From: Clostridium aceticum
GTDB taxonomy: Bacteria; Bacillota; Clostridia; Peptostreptococcales; Natronincolaceae
Assembly (NCBI RefSeq): GCF_001042715.1
Contig: NZ_CP009687.1
Location: forward strand, 2,967,418 to 3,031,417
DNA: 64,000 nucleotides
Direction of reading: 5' to 3'
Part shown: piece after piece, positions 1 to 9,245 of the stretch
How positions within the stretch are numbered: position 1 is the stretch's first letter
Layout: each line of letters begins with the position of its first letter
The notes under the pieces: model-generated
Told to the model about the DNA's origin: nothing
Database searches by the model: none
The model's input: the letters and a program-made list of their open reading frames with translations, nothing else
Translations under genes and position numbers: made by a program

Positions 1-104
1 GTATACACAATTCCTTTTTCACTTTGTAATATTATATCGTAACCTAGCTTTTCTATAGCGTCCATTTTTTCTTTTCCATAATCATAGGTAAATAACACCT
101 TCAT
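1..104 (-). CDS. N-terminal fragment of a probable D-2-hydroxyacid dehydrogenase
   Basis: Only the first 34 codons are in the window; the gene runs off the left edge. The ATG at 104-102 is preceded by an AGAGGTGGTGA-type ribosome binding site. The start MKVLFTYDYGKEKMDAIEKL, followed by a GYDIIL strand, resembles the first beta-alpha unit of D-isomer-specific 2-hydroxyacid dehydrogenases (phosphoglycerate dehydrogenase type). No catalytic or NAD-binding motif is visible, so the family call is tentative. Confidence 0.45.
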   Translation of the reverse strand, partial: MKVLFTYDYGKEKMDAIEKLGYDIILQSEKGIVY

Positions 105-269
105 TTTATCACCACCTCTTTCTAATTTCTCTGTCCCTATTACCTAACTATACTATAAAACTTCTCACTACTTAAGTCTATACTACATTATAAAAGTTTA
201 TTATTTTAATTTCTCTCTTTTTATCGTAAAATATTGTAGAGCATAGAAAAATCCTAAGGAGAAAAGAAG

Positions 270-752
270 ATGATCTATAGAATAAAGCAATTTTTTCAAG
301 GTGCAACCGCTAAAATCTACGATGAAGATATAAATTTTATAAACAAATATTTGAGTACTGAAGAAAAGAACTTGTTTTTTCAACTTCGAAAAGGTGAACA
401 AAGACACTGCTTAAATGTTGCCTATGGCTGCCATCAAGAGGAACCAAATCACCTGAACCTTATCAAAGCCGCCCTCTTACATGATATCGGTAAGATAGGC
501 AGTAATTTAACCTTAATCAATAAATCCTTTGTTGTTATCCTTCAAAAACTCAGTCTTAAGGAAAACATTTTGCCCCCTTTTCTTAAAAAGGCCCTACACT
601 ACAAAAATAATCATGCTGAAATAGGCTATCAGTTGCTTTTGCATTTAGGGCTAGATGAGCAAGTTCTATATTTGGTAAGAAATCACCATGTGGAGAATAT
701 AGAGGGTTTAAAAGAAATGAAAATCCTCCAGCACTTTGATAATTTATATTAA
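270..752 (+). CDS. HD-domain phosphohydrolase-like protein
   Basis: A 160-residue cytoplasmic protein with an HD-superfamily metal site. An early His (residues ~47-55, HCLNVAYGCH) is followed by LLHDIGKIG at ~69-77 and later by NNHAEIGYQLL and RNHHVENI. These supply the H...HD...H/H ligands of HD phosphohydrolases such as c-di-GMP, (p)ppGpp or nucleotide phosphodiesterases. No GYP motif is present, so this is not an HD-GYP domain. The ATG is well placed behind CTAAGGAGAAAAG. It is transcribed alone and ends at a bidirectional terminator. The substrate cannot be deduced. Confidence 0.75.
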   Translation: MIYRIKQFFQGATAKIYDEDINFINKYLSTEEKNLFFQLRKGEQRHCLNVAYGCHQEEPNHLNLIKAALLHDIGKIGSNLTLINKSFVVILQKLSLKENILPPFLKKALHYKNNHAEIGYQLLLHLGLDEQVLYLVRNHHVENIEGLKEMKILQHFDNLY

Positions 753-837
753 TTGGTAAAATATCTGCTGCCTGAAAAAATTATACCTTACCTAGAACTA
801 GAAGTATTAGCACCATATAATTTTATATGTCCTACAA

Positions 838-875
838 AAAAACCAACAATTTACATATGTAAGCTGTTGGTTTTA
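838..875. terminator. Bidirectional intrinsic terminator
   Basis: A 10-bp stem AAAACCAACA / TGTTGGTTTT at 839-848 and 865-874 encloses an AT-palindromic loop. A T tract follows on the plus strand, and seven T's follow on the minus strand. It sits between two convergent genes and can serve both. Confidence 0.8.
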
Positions 876-897
876 GAGTTATTAAAAAAATCTACGT

Positions 898-1764
898 TTA
901 TGTATATACTACGCCTTCCGCCACAATCTCTACCGATCCTTTGAGAAGGATATTTGTCACTTTATTTTCAAAGAAGTTTATAGTTATCTGCAAGCTTCCT
1001 CCCGGCTGGTTAACCATCATGTCTATGGAGCCTTGCTTTTGATGTGAAAGCGCTACACCAATAGCTGCTGTACCAGAACCACAGCCTCGTTCCCAAAACA
1101 GGCTGTCTGTAGCCTTTACATACACCAGCGGCTCCATATAGGAGGCAGCTTCATCATAAAACATCACCCCTAGGGCCTCCCATTCTAGGTGGTACAATTT
1201 GTTTTTTACTTCTCTAAAAAATTCTTCTTTATCGTCTATTTCTTGATCCTTGATGACTAGATGAAGAATTCCTGGAAACTCTACTAAAGTTCCTTCTAAA
1301 AGCTTCCCTTTAAATTCAATAGAAAAATCATATAGTCCTTTGTGCAAAGGGATGGAGGCTGTGGAGATAAACCGATTTATTTCCTCGGTAATTTCTACTT
1401 CACATTTGATGATATCTTGACTACCTGATACCTCTAAAGGCACAATGTACTTTCCCTCCAATTGCTTGATTGCAGGATATTGTCTATACACCAAAAGGGC
1501 TGCCAGTGCTCTAGTGGCATTTGCACAAAACTCATCCCCCATCATATGTAGCTTCATGCACCCTTCACCATTTTCTAAAGAAGGTTTTTCTATAAAACCC
1601 ACCTGCTCTGCACAAAGGTTGCCGTACTTCATGACATTCTTTGCAATCTGTTTATATAGATGTCTTGGAAGCGGATCTGTAATAAAAATCGTCATATTTT
1701 CTGTAGGATTCACCTTAACAAAGTTTAATCTAATCTTAATCCCCCCCTTAATGCTGTTTAGCAT
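898..1764 (-). CDS. DapF/CntK-like amino acid epimerase (racemase family)
   Basis: A 288-residue protein of the two-cysteine, PLP-independent diaminopimelate epimerase fold. The first half carries MMGDEFCANATRALAAL (~residues 74-90), with one catalytic Cys. The second half carries FWERGCGSGTAAIG (~228-241), with the partner Cys. The pattern departs from classical DapF (GNGxR...ACGTGA) and looks closer to the CntK-type histidine racemases of opine metallophore pathways. No nicotianamine-like synthase or opine dehydrogenase is nearby, so the substrate is open. The start is uncertain: the ATG at 1764 has almost no ribosome binding site and lies in a degenerate MITE end, whereas AAGGGGGGG lies 6 nt before an in-frame ATT at 1734-1732, just before RLNFVKVNP where family homology should begin. 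Confidence 0.7.
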   Translation of the reverse strand: MLNSIKGGIKIRLNFVKVNPTENMTIFITDPLPRHLYKQIAKNVMKYGNLCAEQVGFIEKPSLENGEGCMKLHMMGDEFCANATRALAALLVYRQYPAIKQLEGKYIVPLEVSGSQDIIKCEVEITEEINRFISTASIPLHKGLYDFSIEFKGKLLEGTLVEFPGILHLVIKDQEIDDKEEFFREVKNKLYHLEWEALGVMFYDEAASYMEPLVYVKATDSLFWERGCGSGTAAIGVALSHQKQGSIDMMVNQPGGSLQITINFFENKVTNILLKGSVEIVAEGVVYT

Positions 1765-1778
1765 AAATATATCTTTAT

Positions 1779-1878
1779 AAATTTGTCATCCTTCCTCATT
1801 ATTTCAAGATCCTTCGCTACCCTCAGGATGACAGCTCGAGAAAATTTTACAAATATTTGTATTAAGTTAATATCTATG
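1779..1878 (+). mobile_element. MITE family A, copy 1 (left end degenerate)
   Basis: The copy shares the core TTGTCATCCTT...TTCAAGATCCTTCGCTACC...AGGATGACAG and the right end TTAAGTTAATATCTATG with the other family A copies. The left inverted end is not recognisable, and no convincing target duplication was found. It lies directly upstream of the epimerase start. Confidence 0.7.
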
Positions 1879-1892
1879 ATAGATTTGTTATA

Positions 1893-1984
1893 TTATAAGC
1901 CATATTTACAGCCCTCGACTTAAAAATCAGTCGAGGGCTAAACCGTGGACCTTGCATATAAAATTTAAATCCAAGTGGATTTAC
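1893..1984. repeat. Family C palindromic repeat with strong hairpin
   Basis: A perfect 10-bp stem (AGCCCTCGAC / GTCGAGGGCT, 1911-1920 and 1931-1940) is followed by AAACCGTGGACC and a TGCATATAAAATTT-like tail. The layout matches the palindrome at 35637-35758. No U tract follows on the minus strand, so it is not a classical terminator for the gene that ends at 1985. Confidence 0.5.
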
Positions 1985-3298
1985 CTATAAAATCATTGCA
2001 CCAATAATTCCAAATATAACTAATGGTATATTGTAGTGCATAAATGTAGGTACGCAGGTATCCCATATATGATCATGTTGCCCATCAATATTTAAGCCTG
2101 CTGTTGGTCCTAATGTACTATCAGAAGCTGGAGAACCTGCGTCTCCTAAAGCAGCGGCAGTACCTATTAATAATACAGTAGCCATTGGACTAAAGCCCAT
2201 AGTAGCTGCTAGAGGTACATAAATTGCTGCAATGATTGGTATTGTTCCAAAGGAAGTACCAATACCCATTGTTATGACAAGACCTAGTAATATCATAGCT
2301 GTAGCTGCGATAAACTTACTTCCTCCCATCATGCCAGAAATAGCTGTTACCAATGCTTCTACTCCGCCAGTTTCTCTAATAACAGCACCATAGCCTGATG
2401 CTACCAACATGACGAAGGCGATAAAGCCCATCATACCTATACCACTATGAATCATCTCGTCTATATCTTTCCACTTAATAGCACCGCTTACAACCATGAT
2501 AGCAATCCCAACGATAGCACCAAGATGTAATGAACCTAATGGGCTTAGTTGCACCACTAAGGCTGAAACGGCTCCAAATAAAGCTGCCCAATGCTTTCCT
2601 GTCATGCTAACCTTCTCTTCAACTGCTGCTGCAGCCTCCGCATGAGCTTCATCTAAAACTTCATACTCTCTAGTTTTTCTGTAGGTAATAAAAATAGCGA
2701 TAAACAATCCTATTACCATAGAAATTCCTGGAATCCACATTACCTTCCATATATCACCTTGAGCTACTGCCATACCATTATCCGTCATTTGAGCACTAAT
2801 GATTCCATGAAAAATCCATCCATATCCTACTGGTAATGCAACATAAGGTGCCTTTAAACCAAAAGTTAAGGCAGTAGCAACTGCTCTTCTATCAATTTTT
2901 AATTGATTCATTACAGCTACTAGCGGTGGAATCATAATAGGAATAAATGCAATGTGCACGGGAATCAAATTCTGAGAAAAACAACTTACTACAGCAATAA
3001 TTACAACCAAAATAATTCCTTTTCCTCTTACCCACTGTACAATCTTCTTTGCAAGTACTTCTGCAACACCTGTTTTATGCACAGCAGCGGCTAAAGCCCC
3101 TAATAAAATATAGCTTAAAGCTGTACTAGAGTTTCCTCCCATTCCTCCAATTAACACACCCATCACTTCTCCGATAGGAATACCTGCCAGCACCCCACCA
3201 ACCAGTGCTGCAATAATTAAAGATAAAATAACATTAAGTTTCAAAAGGCACAGTACAATCATAACTAAGACTGACAATACTACAGGATTTACTAACAT
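1985..3298 (-). CDS. Na+/H+ antiporter-family carrier (YuiF-like)
   Basis: A 437-residue polytopic membrane protein with about 11-12 hydrophobic segments and one charged cytoplasmic loop near residues 205-235 (YRKTREYEVLDEAHAEAA). The C-terminal half contains GTSFGTIPIIAAIYVPLA and AALGDAGSPASDSTLGPT, typical of the NhaC/YuiF-type Na_H_antiporter families. Members of this subfamily include amino-acid carriers, so proton/sodium-coupled solute transport is secure but the solute is not. The ATG follows GGAGGGAAAATTT. It is a single-gene unit between a terminator upstream (3568-3605) and a hairpin repeat downstream. Confidence 0.85.
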   Translation of the reverse strand: MLVNPVVLSVLVMIVLCLLKLNVILSLIIAALVGGVLAGIPIGEVMGVLIGGMGGNSSTALSYILLGALAAAVHKTGVAEVLAKKIVQWVRGKGIILVVIIAVVSCFSQNLIPVHIAFIPIMIPPLVAVMNQLKIDRRAVATALTFGLKAPYVALPVGYGWIFHGIISAQMTDNGMAVAQGDIWKVMWIPGISMVIGLFIAIFITYRKTREYEVLDEAHAEAAAAVEEKVSMTGKHWAALFGAVSALVVQLSPLGSLHLGAIVGIAIMVVSGAIKWKDIDEMIHSGIGMMGFIAFVMLVASGYGAVIRETGGVEALVTAISGMMGGSKFIAATAMILLGLVITMGIGTSFGTIPIIAAIYVPLAATMGFSPMATVLLIGTAAALGDAGSPASDSTLGPTAGLNIDGQHDHIWDTCVPTFMHYNIPLVIFGIIGAMIL

Positions 3299-3567
3299 AA
3301 ATTTTCCCTCCTATTAAAGTAATTTTAGCCTTTGATCGAAAACTTACAATTCCTCCTTCCAAATAGTGTAAATAGAAACCTTTTCATACTTATTTCCAAA
3401 TACGTAGGTCCACGGTTTTTTACAAAATAGATTTCCTTTATATTGGAAAATAATAAAATTTGATTTTTTTTAAAATTTTCATTCATTAGTAAGATTATTA
3501 TATCATACTATAATAAAATTTGGTATTTTATTAAAAATTTTTAAATATTCTAAATTATTAGAAAAAC
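3299..3567. other. Long AT-rich leader of the antiporter gene; family C fragment at 3395-3425
   Basis: This 270-base gap precedes the antiporter start. On the minus strand it contains AAACCGTGGACCTACGTATT (complement of about 3398-3417), matching the family C motif seen at 1940 and 35703. I see no known riboswitch and no ORF. The rest is A/T-rich and probably contains the promoter. Confidence 0.4.
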
Positions 3568-3605
3568 AAAGAACACCTCTGTCACAAACAGAAGTGTTCT
3601 TTTAT
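3568..3605 (-). terminator. Terminator after prfC
   Basis: A 12-13-bp stem AGAACACTTCTG / CAGAGGTGTTCT (minus-strand reading) is followed by TTGTTTTT. Confidence 0.85.
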
Positions 3606-3637
3606 TAATAGACACTATTATATTAAAACAAGCTTAT

Positions 3638-5233
3638 TTAATTTTTGGTGGAAATACTCTTCAATACCACACCTTTATTTCTTTCTTCCACTTTTTGAAT
3701 AGACCATTCATTTTCTAATAAAACAACAGGCTTTCCTTCTCGATCTTCTGCAAGTACGCTATCCATCGTAAGGCTAAATCTATCGTAATCAAAATTTTCT
3801 TGTTGAATCCAGCGGATAAATCTATAGGGTAAAGACTGCATTTTTATTTCTACGCCATATTCCTTTTCTAGTCTATATTCTAGAACTTCAAATTGGAGAA
3901 CTCCTACCACCCCTATAAGTAGTTCCTCGACACCTACATGAGGCCTTTTAAATACCTGGATAGCTCCTTCTTCTGATATCTGTTCGATACCTTTGACGAA
4001 TTGTTTTCTTTTCATAGAGTCCTTTGCATATACTCTGGCAAAATGCTCTGGAGCAAATACAGGGATACCTTCATACTCTACTTTAGTATTGCTTTGGCAT
4101 AGTGTATCTCCTATATTAAATATTCCTGGATCATGTACACCTATAATATCTCCAGGATAGGCTTCCTCTACTACTACACGGTCTTGTGCTAAAAACTGTT
4201 GCGGCTGTGCCAATTTGATAGGCTTTTTAGCACGTACGTGATTTACTGTCATCCCTTTTTGAAACCTTCCAGAGCAAATACGAATAAAGGCAATTCGATC
4301 CCTATGGGCTGGGTTCATGTTTGCTTGGATTTTAAAGACAAATCCAGTAAAATTATCGGTTTCTGGATCTATCTCTCCTTGATTACTGATTCTAGCTACT
4401 GGCGGAGTAGTCATCTCTAAAAAGCCTTCCAAGAAAGGACGAACACCAAAGTTTGTCATAGCACTACCAAAGAATACTGGTGTCAGTTCTCCTTTTAAGA
4501 CTTTGTTTAAATCAAAATTATCCCCTGCAACATCTAATAATTCGATTTCCTCCATCAGTTGTTGATGAAGACCCTGCCCTAACAAGTCTTTGAAAACCTC
4601 ATCTGTAACATCCCCAACAACAGATTCAACAACGGTCTGTCCATGCTTACCTTCATTGAAAACTTCTATCTGTGATTTTGTTCGGTTATATACACCTTTG
4701 AAGTTACCATCCGTACCAATAGGCCAGTTCATAGGATAAGACTGTATTCCCAGAACACTTTCTATCTCCTCCATTAGTTCAAAGGGATCTTTACCAGCTC
4801 TGTCTAATTTGTTCACAAATGTAAAGATTGGAATCCCCCTCATCTTACAAACCTCAAATAACTTTTTTGTCTGTGCCTCTACACCCTTTGCACAGTCAAT
4901 CACCATAACAGCACTATCTGCTGCCATAAGGGTTCTATAGGTATCCTCACTGAAGTCTTGGTGACCAGGGGTATCTAATATGTTAATACAATATCCATCA
5001 TAATCAAATTGCAGCACACTGGAGGTAACAGAAATTCCTCTTTGCTTTTCAATTTCCATCCAATCTGATACAGCATGTTTTTGTGCTCTTCTAGATTTAA
5101 CAGAACCTGCTAGACGTATGGCACCCCCATATAATAATAACTTTTCTGTTAAAGTCGTCTTACCAGCATCCGGGTGAGATATAATGGCAAACGTCCTTCT
5201 TCTTCTTACTTGCTGTAAAAACTGCTCCTGCAT
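3638..5233 (-). CDS. prfC: Peptide chain release factor 3
   Basis: A translational GTPase of 531 residues, the normal RF3 length. RF3 recycles RF1/RF2 from the ribosome. G motifs are intact: HPDAGKTTLTEKLL (G1), RGISVTSS (G2), DTPGHQDF (G3), NKLD (G4). The SVKSRRAQKHAVSDWMEIEK stretch is characteristic of RF3 rather than EF-G. An in-frame ATG at 5251 has no ribosome binding site. The ATG at 5233 follows AAAGAGGAAAAAAG and gives the family N-terminus MQEQFLQQV, so I chose it. Monocistronic, with its own terminator. Confidence 0.95.
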   Translation of the reverse strand: MQEQFLQQVRRRRTFAIISHPDAGKTTLTEKLLLYGGAIRLAGSVKSRRAQKHAVSDWMEIEKQRGISVTSSVLQFDYDGYCINILDTPGHQDFSEDTYRTLMAADSAVMVIDCAKGVEAQTKKLFEVCKMRGIPIFTFVNKLDRAGKDPFELMEEIESVLGIQSYPMNWPIGTDGNFKGVYNRTKSQIEVFNEGKHGQTVVESVVGDVTDEVFKDLLGQGLHQQLMEEIELLDVAGDNFDLNKVLKGELTPVFFGSAMTNFGVRPFLEGFLEMTTPPVARISNQGEIDPETDNFTGFVFKIQANMNPAHRDRIAFIRICSGRFQKGMTVNHVRAKKPIKLAQPQQFLAQDRVVVEEAYPGDIIGVHDPGIFNIGDTLCQSNTKVEYEGIPVFAPEHFARVYAKDSMKRKQFVKGIEQISEEGAIQVFKRPHVGVEELLIGVVGVLQFEVLEYRLEKEYGVEIKMQSLPYRFIRWIQQENFDYDRFSLTMDSVLAEDREGKPVVLLENEWSIQKVEERNKGVVLKSISTKN

Positions 5234-5309
5234 CTTTTTTCCTCTTTCCATATATTTTATTCTAACAATACAACTGATTTTAGCTTTTTTGTCTGTCTTC
5301 TGTCAATTA

Positions 5310-6488
5310 TTATAGTTGTATGCTGGCTACCCCTGTATCTTTAGCAGCCTTTGATACTGCTGCCGCCACCTTATCCACTACCCTTACATCAAAAACTTCT
5401 GGGATGACGTAGTCTGCCTTCAGTTGGCTTTCATCTATAATATCGGCTATAGCGTAAGCTGCTGCTAGTTTCATTTCTTCATTAATTTCCCTCGCTCTTA
5501 CATCTAATGCTCCTCTAAAAATACCTGGGAAAGCAAGAAGATTGTTGATCTGGTTGGGGAAGTCTGAACGGCCGGAACCAACCACCTTTGCCCCTGCCTT
5601 CAAAGCTAAATCCGGCATGATCTCTGGTATAGGATTTGCCATAGCAAAAATAATAGCATCCTCCTTCATGCTCTTTACCATCTCCTCTGTAACAACTTCT
5701 GGAGCAGATACACCAATAAATATATCCGAATCTACCATAGCATCCTTCAGTGTGCCTTTTTTGTTGTATTTATTAGTAATTTGAGCCACTTCTTCTTTGT
5801 ACTCGTTGTTGCCAGGGTTCCCAGCATATACAATTCCTTTACTATCACATAACAACATATCCTTTGGATTCATGTTTTTTAGCATTTTAGCAATAGCCAC
5901 TCCTGCAGCTCCAGAACCATTAATAACAATAGAAACATCTTCTATTGTTTTATTGGTTAATTTTAAGGCATTAATAATACCAGCTATAGTAACAATAGCC
6001 GTGCCGTGTTGATCATCATGAAATATCGGGATATCTAAGTCCGCCTTCAGTCTTTCTTCAATCTGAAAACATCTTGGAGCACTAATATCCTCTAGATTTA
6101 TTCCACCGAAGGTTGGAGCAATCATTTTTACAGTTTTTACAATTTCATCTACATCCTTCGTATCTAAACAGATAGGAAAAGCATCTACATTCGCAAACTC
6201 TTTAAATAAGATAGCTTTTCCCTCCATAACAGGCATAGCAGCTTCTGGACCTATATCCCCCAGACCTAAAACCGCCGTTCCATCCGTAACGACTGCAACT
6301 AAGTTTCCTTTAGCGGTGTATTTATATACATCCTCTTTATTTTTATGAATTTGTCTGCAAGGTTCTGCTACGCCAGGGGTATAGGCTAAGCTCAAGTCTT
6401 CTCTGTTTTGAATTGTTACCTTAGAGGCTACCTGAATTTTTCCAACTTTTTCTTCGTGTAGGATTAAGCTTTTTTCATTAAAGTCCAT
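5310..6488 (-). CDS. NAD(P)-dependent malic enzyme (short bacterial type)
   Basis: 392 residues, typical of the short bacterial malic enzymes that oxidatively decarboxylate malate to pyruvate. Visible motifs are LSLAYTPGVAEPC near residue 33 with the catalytic Tyr, VVTDGTAVLGLGDIGPEAA, FHDDQHGTAIV around 155 (metal/substrate site), and the dinucleotide site VINGSGAAGVAIAK near 188. The start has AAAGGTGGTAATAAA before the ATG. It lies just upstream of prfC on the same strand with a 75-base gap and no clear terminator between, so read-through into prfC is possible. Confidence 0.93.
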   Translation of the reverse strand: MDFNEKSLILHEEKVGKIQVASKVTIQNREDLSLAYTPGVAEPCRQIHKNKEDVYKYTAKGNLVAVVTDGTAVLGLGDIGPEAAMPVMEGKAILFKEFANVDAFPICLDTKDVDEIVKTVKMIAPTFGGINLEDISAPRCFQIEERLKADLDIPIFHDDQHGTAIVTIAGIINALKLTNKTIEDVSIVINGSGAAGVAIAKMLKNMNPKDMLLCDSKGIVYAGNPGNNEYKEEVAQITNKYNKKGTLKDAMVDSDIFIGVSAPEVVTEEMVKSMKEDAIIFAMANPIPEIMPDLALKAGAKVVGSGRSDFPNQINNLLAFPGIFRGALDVRAREINEEMKLAAAYAIADIIDESQLKADYVIPEVFDVRVVDKVAAAVSKAAKDTGVASIQL

Positions 6489-6678
6489 TTTATTACCACC
6501 TTTTCTAAAGTAAGTGTATTTTAGACATTTTTACTGTCTTATTATACCATACTTCCCTTCATCTACTTTTATTAAAGTTTCATCATATGATAAAAAATAT
6601 ATACTTAATATATACTGAACCGTATTATTTTACAAGTATTTCATGCATTATTATAATAAAAATATCGGATAAAATCAA

Positions 6679-6725
6679 AACCCAGCAGCCACAGCGTATA
6701 CATAAATACGTAAGGGTGTTGGGTT
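6679..6725 (-). terminator. Terminator after GGDEF-EAL gene
   Basis: The stem AACCCAACA / TGCTGGGTT (minus reading, one G-U pair) is followed by TTGATTTT, directly after the stop at 6734. Confidence 0.65.
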
Positions 6726-6733
6726 GTTGATTT

Positions 6734-9124
6734 TTATGAATATTTTTTGTTATCAATCAGTAATTTTTCAAAGTCCTTTGGTGTAATAGGTTTACTAAAA
6801 AGATAGCCCTGTGCTTTGTTACAATTTTCTTTTTTAATGAAATCCAACTGATTTTTTGTTTCAATGCCCTCTGCAATATTTTCTATACCTAAGGCTCTTC
6901 CCATTGAAATAATGGTGGATACAATTGCTCTAGACTGTGGGCAATTTGTAATGTTTTGTATAAAGGAACGATCAATTTTAAGACTATCTATTGGAAACTT
7001 TGTAAAATAACTTAGAGATGAAAATCCTGTACCAAAATCATCAATTGAAATTTTTACACCCAATTCCTTTAATTGACGAAGCTTTAGAATATTTTCTTCT
7101 ATGTTTTCCACAGCTATACCTTCAGTTATTTCCAAAGCTATATATTCAGGTGCTAAACCCACTTCTTTTAAGGTGCATTTTACTACTTCTATAAAATCAT
7201 CCCTAGCAAATTGTAGAGCAGATATGTTTATTGACATAGTGATAGGTTTATAGCCTTGATCCTGCCAAGCTTTATTTTGTCTGCATGCCTCCTGTAAAAC
7301 CCAGTTTCCAATCGGAACAATGAGTCCTGTTTTTTCAGCTAAAGGTATAAACTTATCCGGTGGTATAAAACCTTTTTTAGGATGATACCATCGAATTAAT
7401 GCCTCTGTCCCAACAACTTTTCCTGCTTCCATATCTATAAAGGGCTGGTAGTATAACATAAAATCTTGGTTTTCTGCAGCTTCATAAAGATACTTTTCTA
7501 TTACCATTTCTTCTGATAGCTGTTTACTTATAGTTTTACTATATATTTGATACTGACTTCGTCCTTTGGCTTTAGCCCGAATTTTGGCTGCACTTACGTT
7601 TTTTAGTAAAGTATCTACGTCATCACCATCTTCAGGACAAAATACAATGCCGGCACTGGCATGAATATGTAGACTGTGGGATTTTATCATAAAAGGTTGA
7701 CTCATATATTCCAATAAATCCTCCGTCTTCCTTATCACTTTACTTTTTGTACCCATCTCATAAAATAATACAATAAAGTCGTCTCCAGTCATACGGATTA
7801 CTTTATTATTCAAACCCACCTTTTCCTTAATTCTATTGGCTACTTCTCTTAATACCTCATCTCCGATCTCGAAACCATACATATCATTAATTGTTTTAAA
7901 CTTGCTTAGGGTAAACAGTACAATACTGAGCTTTTTTTTGCCAGATTTTTTATGGCCAAATTTCATCGCTAGTTCTTCTATCATATAATTCCTATTAGGC
8001 AGCCCTGTAACAGCATCATAATAAGTAAGGGCACTGATTTTTTCCATCATAAGGTTAAAACTTTTTCCCGCTTCTCCCAACTCATCTGAATATTTTGTTT
8101 CAGCTCGAACCGTTAGATCGCCCTTTGATGCTTTATCAAAAGCCTCCTTTAGATCGATAATAGGCTTTGTATTTTTATTTACCAATAAAGAGCCTCCGAT
8201 GATCCCCAAAACCACCACCAATATCCCTGTGGTGATTAAAAGTGTATGGAACATCAGCATAGAATTGGCTGCGTTATAGGTGGGAACCTTTGAAACAATC
8301 TTCCAACCATCGGTATTTGGAATCTCATGAAAATATACATCACTTTCTATTTGATTGTGGGTATAGATGGTTTGACCTTTTTTCTGGGCGAGAATTTTTT
8401 CAGCCACCTCTACAACTTCTAGTCCTACTACACTAGAAGGTACCCTTATGTTTTCCTGAAAAATATACGTCTCGTTGGGATGTGTAATAATTCGCCCTAA
8501 CTTATCTACAATATAAGAGTAGCTTTCTGTCTTTTCTCTATTCTCTATTTTTAATACTTCAATGAGATAATATAGCTTTGCTAAATTTAAGCCTCCCCCC
8601 ATCAACCCAATTATTTCTCCCTCTTGATTTCTAATAGGAACTGCAATAACAGATATATATTCATTGGTAGCTAGGGATATCAATGGATCTGAGAAAACTT
8701 TTTCACCCATCATTACTTTTGGAAAATAATACCTCTGTGCTAAATTTCCTGCATAAGTAACCGTCTGTGTATGATAAGTACCATCTGCTTCTGCTATAAA
8801 TAGCGCATCATATATATGGGATTTTCTTTCCATTTCTCTTTGTAAATAGGGCTGAACTTTTTCTAAATCCATTGTTTTCACTACTGTATTCTCAGCGTAT
8901 AGCTCTATTTCATTGGTACGTTCCTGTAACCAGTATCCAACAATATTTGCATAGGCTTCAGTACTATTTAGGTTGTTTTCATGCAGCATATTAACCACTA
9001 CACTTTTTGTAAACAAACTATAAAAAGATATAAATATAAAGGCTAGAAGAATAATACCTGTGATGATCATACTAAAAAATTTTTGTTTAATACTTCTATG
9101 CTTTAAAATATTCACAACAGTCAC
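6734..9124 (-). CDS. Membrane sensor: Cache-HAMP-GGDEF(degenerate)-EAL c-di-GMP phosphodiesterase
   Basis: 796 residues. TM helix ~15-37; extracytoplasmic dCache-type sensor ~40-285 (contains MGGGLNLAKLYYLIEVL, IVDKLGRIITHPN); TM2 ~290-312; HAMP ~313-365; GGDEF ~370-530; EAL ~545-785. The cyclase signature reads RMTGDDF instead of RxGGDEF, so cyclase activity is doubtful, although GTP binding may remain. The EAL half keeps GTEALIRW, NISALQF, EITEG, DDFGTGFSSLSY and AEGIET, so hydrolysis of c-di-GMP is the likely output. The start is GTG at 9124 (VTVVNIL); a second GTG three codons on is an alternative. Transcribed alone. Confidence 0.9.
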   Translation of the reverse strand: MTVVNILKHRSIKQKFFSMIITGIILLAFIFISFYSLFTKSVVVNMLHENNLNSTEAYANIVGYWLQERTNEIELYAENTVVKTMDLEKVQPYLQREMERKSHIYDALFIAEADGTYHTQTVTYAGNLAQRYYFPKVMMGEKVFSDPLISLATNEYISVIAVPIRNQEGEIIGLMGGGLNLAKLYYLIEVLKIENREKTESYSYIVDKLGRIITHPNETYIFQENIRVPSSVVGLEVVEVAEKILAQKKGQTIYTHNQIESDVYFHEIPNTDGWKIVSKVPTYNAANSMLMFHTLLITTGILVVVLGIIGGSLLVNKNTKPIIDLKEAFDKASKGDLTVRAETKYSDELGEAGKSFNLMMEKISALTYYDAVTGLPNRNYMIEELAMKFGHKKSGKKKLSIVLFTLSKFKTINDMYGFEIGDEVLREVANRIKEKVGLNNKVIRMTGDDFIVLFYEMGTKSKVIRKTEDLLEYMSQPFMIKSHSLHIHASAGIVFCPEDGDDVDTLLKNVSAAKIRAKAKGRSQYQIYSKTISKQLSEEMVIEKYLYEAAENQDFMLYYQPFIDMEAGKVVGTEALIRWYHPKKGFIPPDKFIPLAEKTGLIVPIGNWVLQEACRQNKAWQDQGYKPITMSINISALQFARDDFIEVVKCTLKEVGLAPEYIALEITEGIAVENIEENILKLRQLKELGVKISIDDFGTGFSSLSYFTKFPIDSLKIDRSFIQNITNCPQSRAIVSTIISMGRALGIENIAEGIETKNQLDFIKKENCNKAQGYLFSKPITPKDFEKLLIDNKKYS

Positions 9125-9166
9125 CAGCTTTTAATAAATTAAGTTACAATCATATCGCTATTACTA

Positions 9167-9210
9167 TAGATGTAGGCTCTTAAATTTTTATATACGAAGG
9201 ACTACATCTA
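9167..9210. repeat. Hairpin, family C half-copy
   Basis: A perfect 9-bp inverted repeat TAGATGTAG / CTACATCTA at 9167-9175 and 9202-9210 flanks a loop with TTAAATTTTTATATACGAAGG. This loop resembles the left arm of the palindrome at 35637-35758. It may also end transcription of the EamA gene. Confidence 0.45.
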
Positions 9211-9245
9211 CAAAAATACTTCACTTGTTTCTATACTATTCTATG

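Noticed and set aside
753-944. Open frame downstream of the HD-domain gene
   Set aside because: It has no ATG or ribosome site of note and runs through the bidirectional terminator into the epimerase 3' end.
1777-1888. Target duplication ATAAATTTGT / ATAGATTTGT around MITE copy 1
   Set aside because: The left copy is part of the element's own core (ATTTGTCATCC), so the match is not evidence of insertion.
3299-3567. Lysine or other riboswitch ahead of the antiporter gene
   Set aside because: No conserved riboswitch core or expression-platform hairpin could be traced.
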